Shown in pieces: positions 31,967 through 36,933 of a stretch of DNA of 36,933 nt (positions are counted from its first letter, which is position 1; each line of letters opens with the position of its first letter). A program made the position numbers and the translations under genes. This DNA is from Clostridia bacterium (GTDB lineage: Bacteria > Bacillota > Clostridia > Christensenellales > Borkfalkiaceae). The notes under the pieces were generated by a model. It worked only from the letters and a program-made list of their open reading frames with translations. It had not been told where the DNA came from and made no database searches. The stretch is taken from assembly GCA_021203845.1 (NCBI GenBank), contig JAJQAK010000179.1, positions 1-36,933 on the forward strand, given 5' to 3'.

Positions 31967-34435
31967 TCAAATATCGTAAACCGAGACGACTATGCAAAAT
32001 CCCACGCCTTCCCCCCCGCGAAAATCCATGCGGTAGTACACGCAGAGCTCACCATCGTCCGAGTTCATGGAAACAGTTTCAGTCTCACCCAAAGCGGCGT
32101 ATCCGTTGTCGCGAAGGTCCGCGGGTGCGAAGAAATTTTTGTATCGGTTGTCCACAGCGAACAATGTGCCGTTGTTCGTGGAAAAGACGAGAGGAAGCGG
32201 CTGCATGGACTTCAGGCCTACGCCGCTCTCGAAATAGTTCACACACGCGGCGTTGTAAAGGGACACGTCTCCGCCGAAGTCGTCCAGCGTCTCAATGTGG
32301 CTTCCGTCTTCGTCCTGCGTGAGGTTAGACTCATTGAACACATACGGAACGTTGTCCCCGGTGCAAAAATACATGTTAAGCCTATTCGCTCCCCATGCAA
32401 AATCGTCCGTGTCGTGCTGGAGCGACTTGAGATTTATCTTGCCGTCTTCGTTGAGAACGGTTTTCGTGGGATTTCCGTCCTGGTCCACACTGCATCTCTG
32501 GATGAGCATATCGAAAAGTTCTATGTACGTGGCTATGGCCGTCGCGTTGGAGCTCACGAACCACGCCTCGGCACCCGAGATGAAGCTCTCGAGCGGCGTT
32601 TCGTCGTCGAAGGAGACTCCGCACTGGTAGTATCCGCCGAACTGCTCCGTGCCCCGTTCCTCGGTCTCGCTCATCTGGAAAACGGCGGGTCCGCTGAAAC
32701 GCCTGAAGTCGGACTCCGTCACCTCGTTGCGGGCGGCCCTCGATATCCTCATGGCGCTGAAATAACAGTCGTACACTTTGGTGTGGGTTATCGTGAGATT
32801 GACGTACTTATCGTCCGAGTCCTCCGCCCTGAAACCGTACAGGAACTTTCTCGCGTGACAGTTGTCGACGATGGTCTTGGACGTGAGAGAATCTATGAAG
32901 CAGTAGCTCCCCGCCTCCTTGCCGTCGACGTCGCTATCGTCTATGCTGTTGCCTATGCCTCCGAGATTTTGAAAGGTCGCCACGGGTCTCGTGTCGGGGT
33001 CGATGTTTTTGTCTACTTTCCCCTGCACGGCGAAAAGCGAAAGTCTTCCCCCTCTGTAGACGTCGGTCTTGCTCTCCTTGTAGTGGCCGAACTCCCCGTT
33101 CGTGTCGATATAGGTCATGGCCCATTTGAGCCCTGAGCAGTCGACCGTGAAGAGGTTCCCGCCCAATGTGAAGTCGTCATTCTCCAGGTATTTCTGATAG
33201 AGGTTGACTCCGTCGCGCATGGAACCTATCATCTCGTCGTAGTTACAGCTGTACCATTTCGCCTCGGACTCGGTAATCATGAAGTCTTCCGGAACGTCGT
33301 CCGCCGTGATACTGATGTCGCAGTGAAGGTATATGCCGTTCACCGGAGAAAGGTCGTCATAGCCTTTTCCTCCGAGAAATTTCGCCCAGATTTCGTCCGT
33401 ATATTTCGTCACGGGCGTCTCGGTCGCCTCGTCCCAGAAAAAGTCGGCAAGCTGTTGGTTATAGTCGCCGTCTATCACGTACTCCTTCCTGTTAAAGTCG
33501 GAGCTCGTAATGTTCATCATGCCGAGGTCGAGTGCGGAGTAGACGTTCCAGCCGTCGCCCACGGTAACGTACATGGAATATCCGGAAAGAGGTTCGTTGT
33601 TGTAGTTGTACTCAAATCCCTCGGGTGCGGAAATGTCGACAAGGAACGTCTTGCCAACGGCGGCTTCCGAGAAATCTATCCCGAAGCCGTCGACACCGTC
33701 TAGGTAGTCGGTTATGTCGAGATTGGTCTTTTCCCCGTCTTCATCCGCGAGGGTCACGGTGAGCTCCATTCCGTAGTCGGAGAACGTCCCCATGGACCCT
33801 GTCCTCCGGTCCATGACGTTTAGCACGGGTTTGAACACGAACTCGTTGTCGTCGCCGACGAAGTATTCGTCCGCGGGTGCGTAGAACTTGTCCTCGTCCT
33901 CGGTGTTTTTCCCGGATGTCGCCTCTTTCGACCTCGTGTCAAAAGACTCCTTAAGCCTAGGCTCCTCGTAGGAAAAGACGGAGAGTTCGGAGACGTAGTT
34001 TTCTCCCACCGTCACCGTCTGCCAGTCTCTGCTGTAGCCTTTCTTTATTATCGCCCTCCCGGAGGGAATGCTGAAGGAAATCTTATAGTCGCCCGCCGCG
34101 ATTTTTCCGCCGGCCCTGACCTCGTCATAAAGACCGTCAGTGTTGAGAATGAACTCCGTGTCACTCGCGGCCTGTCTGTCGGAAATGTCGTATTCTTTGT
34201 TTTTGAGAATCTCCGTGCTCCCGTCGTCATACGTTACGGTGAGTGTCACGGCATCGAAATCTATCGTGCTCGTCGGAAGATAATATATGTCGAGGTTGTT
34301 AAGAGAAACCCCTTCGATTTTCCTGTCCTTTTTCCCGCTGCATCCGTAAAGGAACCTCGTACAGCCGAAAATAAAGAAAAGTGCGATTCCGAGTGCTATC
34401 AGTGCGAACACGGCAGATTTCGTGGCTCTCTTCAT
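31967..34435 (-). CDS. large lipoprotein with Ig-like and beta-helix-like regions
   Basis: The 822-residue protein starts with KRATK and a hydrophobic core, then two candidate lipid-attachment cysteines, FIFGC (25) and FLYGC-SGK (32). Residues 38-130 look like a bacterial Ig-like domain (IEGVSLNNLDIYYLP...VTLTVTYDDGSTEIL). The middle includes repeats that read like a right-handed beta-helix with insertions (VATFQNLGGIGNSI, YCFIDSLTSKTIVDNC, VYDCYFSAMRISRAARNEVTESDF, about 490-590). I recognise no catalytic motif. It has its own strong promoter at 34479-34508, and GGAG ten bases before the ATG. Surface binding of carbohydrate or protein is the likeliest role but is inferred from layout only. 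It is followed by the small lipoprotein gene. Confidence 0.75.
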   Translation of the reverse strand: MKRATKSAVFALIALGIALFFIFGCTRFLYGCSGKKDRKIEGVSLNNLDIYYLPTSTIDFDAVTLTVTYDDGSTEILKNKEYDISDRQAASDTEFILNTDGLYDEVRAGGKIAAGDYKISFSIPSGRAIIKKGYSRDWQTVTVGENYVSELSVFSYEEPRLKESFDTRSKEATSGKNTEDEDKFYAPADEYFVGDDNEFVFKPVLNVMDRRTGSMGTFSDYGMELTVTLADEDGEKTNLDITDYLDGVDGFGIDFSEAAVGKTFLVDISAPEGFEYNYNNEPLSGYSMYVTVGDGWNVYSALDLGMMNITSSDFNRKEYVIDGDYNQQLADFFWDEATETPVTKYTDEIWAKFLGGKGYDDLSPVNGIYLHCDISITADDVPEDFMITESEAKWYSCNYDEMIGSMRDGVNLYQKYLENDDFTLGGNLFTVDCSGLKWAMTYIDTNGEFGHYKESKTDVYRGGRLSLFAVQGKVDKNIDPDTRPVATFQNLGGIGNSIDDSDVDGKEAGSYCFIDSLTSKTIVDNCHARKFLYGFRAEDSDDKYVNLTITHTKVYDCYFSAMRISRAARNEVTESDFRRFSGPAVFQMSETEERGTEQFGGYYQCGVSFDDETPLESFISGAEAWFVSSNATAIATYIELFDMLIQRCSVDQDGNPTKTVLNEDGKINLKSLQHDTDDFAWGANRLNMYFCTGDNVPYVFNESNLTQDEDGSHIETLDDFGGDVSLYNAACVNYFESGVGLKSMQPLPLVFSTNNGTLFAVDNRYKNFFAPADLRDNGYAALGETETVSMNSDDGELCVYYRMDFRGGEGVGFCIVVSVYDI

Positions 34436-34478
34436 AAAATCTCTTCTCCTCGATTCGATAAAAACTCTTGACCTTATT

Positions 34479-34508
34479 ATTATACAATATTCACAAATTG
34501 ACGGTCAA
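34479..34508 (-). promoter_or_regulatory. sigma-A promoter of the lipoprotein pair
   Basis: On the minus strand TTGACC (34503-34508), an 18-base spacer and consensus TATAAT (34479-34484) form a strong promoter, with a predicted start near 34472 and a leader of about 35 bases. Confidence 0.78.
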
Positions 34509-34663
34509 ACCAAACATTCGCCACGAAATTGTCCGACGGGGTGAAACAAGTGAAAGCTTTGCGAAATTTTAAACAACGATTATTTTTTCGTCCAGAAATC
34601 AGGTAATTCTCCGATAAAAAAACCGCCGTCTCCGCACACGAACAAGGAACGTATCCGCCACTT

Positions 34664-34696
34664 AAAAAATCGGCCGGGGCGACCGTTCCGCTCCGG
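34664..34696 (-). terminator. probable intrinsic terminator of the second Sel1 gene
   Basis: On the minus strand CCGGAGCG and CGCCCCGG form an 8-position stem with one A-C mismatch and a 7-base loop; two or three bases later come six Ts. It lies about 30 bases past the stop at 34727 and before the promoter at 34479-34508. The rest of the 290-base gap shows nothing else. Confidence 0.55.
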
Positions 34697-34726
34697 TGTC
34701 TCAATGAAAAGGCCGGATTCTATAAG

Positions 34727-35503
34727 TCAGTTCGTCTTTTCGTTCGCGTTCACTTCTCCGATGTTTTTCTCCGTATGAGAGAGGTATTTTACGGCGTCCG
34801 CGTCACCGGCCTCGGCGGCCCTCTTCATCCATTTCATGCCGTCCTCGTGGTTTTCTTCCACGCCCTCGCCGGAAAGGAGGCATTTGGCATACATAGTCAT
34901 TGACGAGGCAATTCCCTGCTCCGCGGCCTTTCTGAACCACTTCACGGCCTCCGCGGGGTTTTTGACGACGTGCTCCCCTTTATAGTACCAGAGTCCGACG
35001 AAACTTTGCGACACGGCATGGCCGTTTTCCGCAGCGCGTCTCACCCATCTCGCGCACTCCTCGATATCCTTTTTGACACCCGTCCCCGCCTGATAGCACA
35101 GTGCGAGAGCGTACTGCGAAGGGGCGTGACCCTGCTCCGCCGCTCTTCTGAAAAGCTTCACGGCCTCCTCATAGTTCTGCTCGACTCCGCGGCCGTCTTC
35201 ATAACAGACACCGAGTTCGTGTTCCGCGGGGAGAAATCCCTGTCCCGCGGCCTTCCACAGCCACTCCGCGGCTTTTCTCGGATTCACGTCCGTCCCAACG
35301 CCTTTCATGTAACACTGCGCGAGGTTGTACTGCGCGGATGCGTTCCCCTGTCTGGCGGCAACCTTGTAGAGTTTTAAGGCCTCCTCCGCGTCCGCTTTCA
35401 CTCCGCGTCCTTCCTCATATCTTTTTCCGAGCGCGTTCTGCGCTCCAGCGTCGCCGCGGTCGGCGGCATCCTTAAGCTTTGTGATTTCCTCACTGACACA
35501 CAT
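34727..35503 (-). CDS. Sel1-repeat (TPR-like) protein, second copy
   Basis: The 258-residue protein is made of about six to seven Sel1 repeats, starting at residue 20: ALGKRYEEGRGVKADAEEAL, then LAQCYMKGVGTD, LGVCYEDGRGVE, LALCYQAGTGVK and so on, each ending in a WF.KAAEQG-type helix. No signal peptide or membrane segment is present. It belongs to the same family as the protein at 2838-3668 but is not a close duplicate. The binding site before ATG 35503 is weak (GGGATG). It is separated by about 290 bases from the RepA-like gene, so it may be transcribed alone. An adaptor role is expected from the family; its partner is unknown. Confidence 0.87.
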   Translation of the reverse strand: MCVSEEITKLKDAADRGDAGAQNALGKRYEEGRGVKADAEEALKLYKVAARQGNASAQYNLAQCYMKGVGTDVNPRKAAEWLWKAAGQGFLPAEHELGVCYEDGRGVEQNYEEAVKLFRRAAEQGHAPSQYALALCYQAGTGVKKDIEECARWVRRAAENGHAVSQSFVGLWYYKGEHVVKNPAEAVKWFRKAAEQGIASSMTMYAKCLLSGEGVEENHEDGMKWMKRAAEAGDADAVKYLSHTEKNIGEVNANEKTN

Positions 35504-35797
35504 AATTCATCCCGTTCTCACTTTAAGCTTTGCGTTTGAAATTTTTTTTTGCCCGTGCGGGTTTCTCCCGAATCGGGGCAATCCGCGCATTCGCCGTCAT
35601 CCGCATGCCGAATCCCGGAAACAGTCCCGAATTGGTGTCCGTAAAGTTCCGACGGCGGTTCGAAATAAGATTGCAGCACTTTTCTCCGTATATTATACGT
35701 TGTGGTCAAAATAATTTCCACTGTTTTTTGACGTACGCGCAAGATTTCTTGAGGACATACGGACGACGCGCGACACCCACGCCGTGCAGATTCAGAA
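35504..35797. other. intergenic region before the second Sel1 gene
   Basis: On the minus strand TATAAT occurs at 35692-35697, but a -35 at the right distance is poor and the implied leader is about 180 bases. Small GC-rich inverted repeats (CCCGATTCGGG near 35570 and CCCG/CGGG near 35552) lie in that leader. A 135-codon open frame crossing the region has no ribosome binding site or motif, and I do not call it. Confidence 0.35.
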
Positions 35798-36490
35798 TCA
35801 CTTTCTCCCGAACACCGGATAGTCGAAATACACCTCGCCGGGGATTTCACCCAGGACGCCGTCCGTCTTAACTGCCATGCGGTACTTAATCGGACCTTCC
35901 GTGCGTCCAAAGAGATTTCCGGCATCCCCCGCGTCTTCCGTCATCGTGAGGTCAATGACCGTGCCCGCACACCTCGAAGCGAGTCCCCCGCGGGACGTGT
36001 GCGAGAAGATCACACTGCAGTCCAGCGCTTCGCAGAGCCTGTCAAGCTCGGAGGAGAGCACGTCCATGTCCGCGGTATTTCCCTCGTCCCCCGGAACAAA
36101 ATGCCAGACGGGGTCTATCATGACGCACCCGAAGCCTCGCTCGCCCGACTCTATGAGTTTCGTCACGAGCTCGTCTATAGGGACGTACCTTCCCTTCGTA
36201 TTGAGAAGGGTGAAACCGCTGTCCGCGTCGCAGATGAGTCCCAGAGTCTTCCCCATCTCGAAGATTCTCGTCTCTAGGGGCTTTTTGAGGGTTTCCGCGT
36301 TTATGTAAAGAACCCCCGCCTTTTCCATGGGATAGCCGAGAAATTCGGCCCCCTGGGAAAGGCACATTCCAAGTTGCAGCATAAAAAAAGACTTGCCGAC
36401 GCTCTTTCCTCCCACGACCGCGGTCTTGGCGCCCTTGCGGATTATTCCCTCCCAGGGGTTGTAACCGGAAGGCAGCAGTTCGTTTATCAT
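35798..36490 (-). CDS. RepA/RecA-like P-loop ATPase (AAA_25 type)
   Basis: The 230-residue protein has Walker A GGKSVGKS at 27-34, the family's LYINAE with a conserved glutamate at 66, Walker B CVMIDPVW at about 122-129, and a polar sensor-like SHTSRGG at 163-169. This matches AAA_25/RepA-type hexameric ATPases of plasmids and phages, related to the RecA-fold replicative helicases. The length suits a minimal ATPase core without an extra DNA-binding domain. GGAG lies eight bases before ATG 36490. No replication initiator, primase or integrase is in view, so whether it is a remnant of a mobile element or a cellular ATPase cannot be settled. It lies 72 bases downstream of the partial PD-(D/E)XK gene; a hairpin GTGGTTT/AAACCAC (36522-36539) sits in the gap. 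Confidence 0.8.
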   Translation of the reverse strand: MINELLPSGYNPWEGIIRKGAKTAVVGGKSVGKSFFMLQLGMCLSQGAEFLGYPMEKAGVLYINAETLKKPLETRIFEMGKTLGLICDADSGFTLLNTKGRYVPIDELVTKLIESGERGFGCVMIDPVWHFVPGDEGNTADMDVLSSELDRLCEALDCSVIFSHTSRGGLASRCAGTVIDLTMTEDAGDAGNLFGRTEGPIKYRMAVKTDGVLGEIPGEVYFDYPVFGRK

Positions 36491-36562
36491 GTTATCGTCT
36501 CCTTATTATGAGATGTGCTCCGTGGTTTCCAAAAACCACTTTGCTTTATCGCCAGATAATGT

Positions 36563-36933
36563 CTACTCCAAAGGAATCTCTCCCTCAGCGGATACCTTTC
36601 TCACGTCTTTCCCGCCCTCACTTTCGACGAGAATCGCGAGCGCCTCTTTGTCGTAAAACGATATGCCGTATTTGAGTATGCGCGAATGGGTCTTCGTCAA
36701 ATCTCTCGCATATTCCCTTTTTTCTATCTGTTCGAGAGCGTCTTCCGCGGACTCCGTCATGAGCCTTTTCTTCGTCTCCCTGTACTCTTCCGCCGTCATT
36801 TTGTCGGTCTTGGTCCTGTCCAGTTTCCCGCAGTATTTGAACTCCATGACTATGCACGGGCGGGAATCTTTTCTCGGACCGAGTCCGTACCCGAAGGTCT
36901 CCACGGTTATGTCGGCGAATCCGTCCCCGTACT
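36563..36933 (-). CDS. C-terminal part of an AAA-ATPase/PD-(D/E)XK protein, cut by the window edge
   Basis: The frame stays open to the last base of the window, so the real start is outside. The visible 122 codons give the nuclease-like C-terminal domain of the family seen at 106-1689: GDGFADITVET, then CIVMEFKY as the ExK strand, EDALEQIEKREYA, and LKYGISFYDKEALAIL. The tail after that is longer and more acidic than in the first copy. The internal GTG at 36904 is not a true start because the homologous GDGFAD motif lies upstream of it. The N-terminal ATPase half is expected beyond 36933. Confidence 0.8.
   Translation of the reverse strand, partial: YGDGFADITVETFGYGLGPRKDSRPCIVMEFKYCGKLDRTKTDKMTAEEYRETKKRLMTESAEDALEQIEKREYARDLTKTHSRILKYGISFYDKEALAILVESEGGKDVRKVSAEGEIPLE

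Noticed and set aside
31964-33136. 390-codon open frame on the plus strand
   Set aside because: It is exactly antisense to the 822-residue lipoprotein, has no ribosome binding site and no recognisable motif. The GC-rich third positions of the real gene keep the opposite frame open.
35620-35670. tRNA-like GGTTCGAAAT sequence
   Set aside because: It resembles a T-loop, but no acceptor, D or anticodon stems can be formed around it.
35518-35925. 135-codon minus-strand frame between the RepA-like and Sel1 genes
   Set aside because: It overlaps the end of the RepA-like gene out of frame, has no binding site, and resembles frame noise.

Overview
The window looks like chromosomal DNA of an uncultured member of the Bacillota, most likely a gut-type Clostridia lineage. 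This is inferred from strong GGAGG-type ribosome binding sites, consensus sigma-A promoters, a YabN-type methylase-MazG fusion, a lipoprotein ApbE paired with a NusG-II protein, the Firmicutes family DUF1292, and many BspA-like leucine-rich repeat (LRR_5) and Sel1 proteins. Every convincing gene is on the minus strand, so transcription runs from high to low coordinates. I found no rRNA, tRNA, CRISPR array or complete insertion sequence.

Layout, low to high coordinate. 106-1689 is an AAA-ATPase/PD-(D/E)XK protein with its own promoter. 1766-4369 is a four-gene unit: membrane-anchored protein, Sel1 protein, LOG phosphoribohydrolase, low-molecular-weight phosphatase. 4517-5719 is a polytopic membrane protein and 6176-7567 a beta-helix lipoprotein, each with promoter and terminator. 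8064-14230 is a housekeeping/redox block: YabN, Dus, ApbE and NusG-II overlap or nearly touch, followed by an SGNH hydrolase and an archaeal-type aspartyl-tRNA synthetase.

14478-30447 is the striking part: seven closely spaced genes ending at a strong terminator. All carry LRR_5 repeats, DUF1292-like units, or both. Three tandem giants (1171-1217 residues) share one architecture: about four DUF1292-like units, a four-cysteine zinc ribbon, then three LRR_5 modules. None has a visible export signal, so these look like cytoplasmic BspA-type proteins. Upstream lie two tandem copies of an IS1 InsA-like zinc-ribbon/HTH gene without a transposase catalytic partner; one is frameshifted and the other has lost a zinc ligand.

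31326-34435 encodes two lipoproteins behind a consensus promoter. 34727-36490 holds a second Sel1 protein and a RepA/RecA-like ATPase. The window edge cuts through a second PD-(D/E)XK protein related to the one at the other end.

Best candidates for something undescribed: the DUF1292-zinc ribbon-LRR operon, the odd InsA-like pair before it, and a possible plus-strand small transcript near 7.87-8.04 kb. Functions given for the LRR operon are inference; family assignments come from motifs read by eye.
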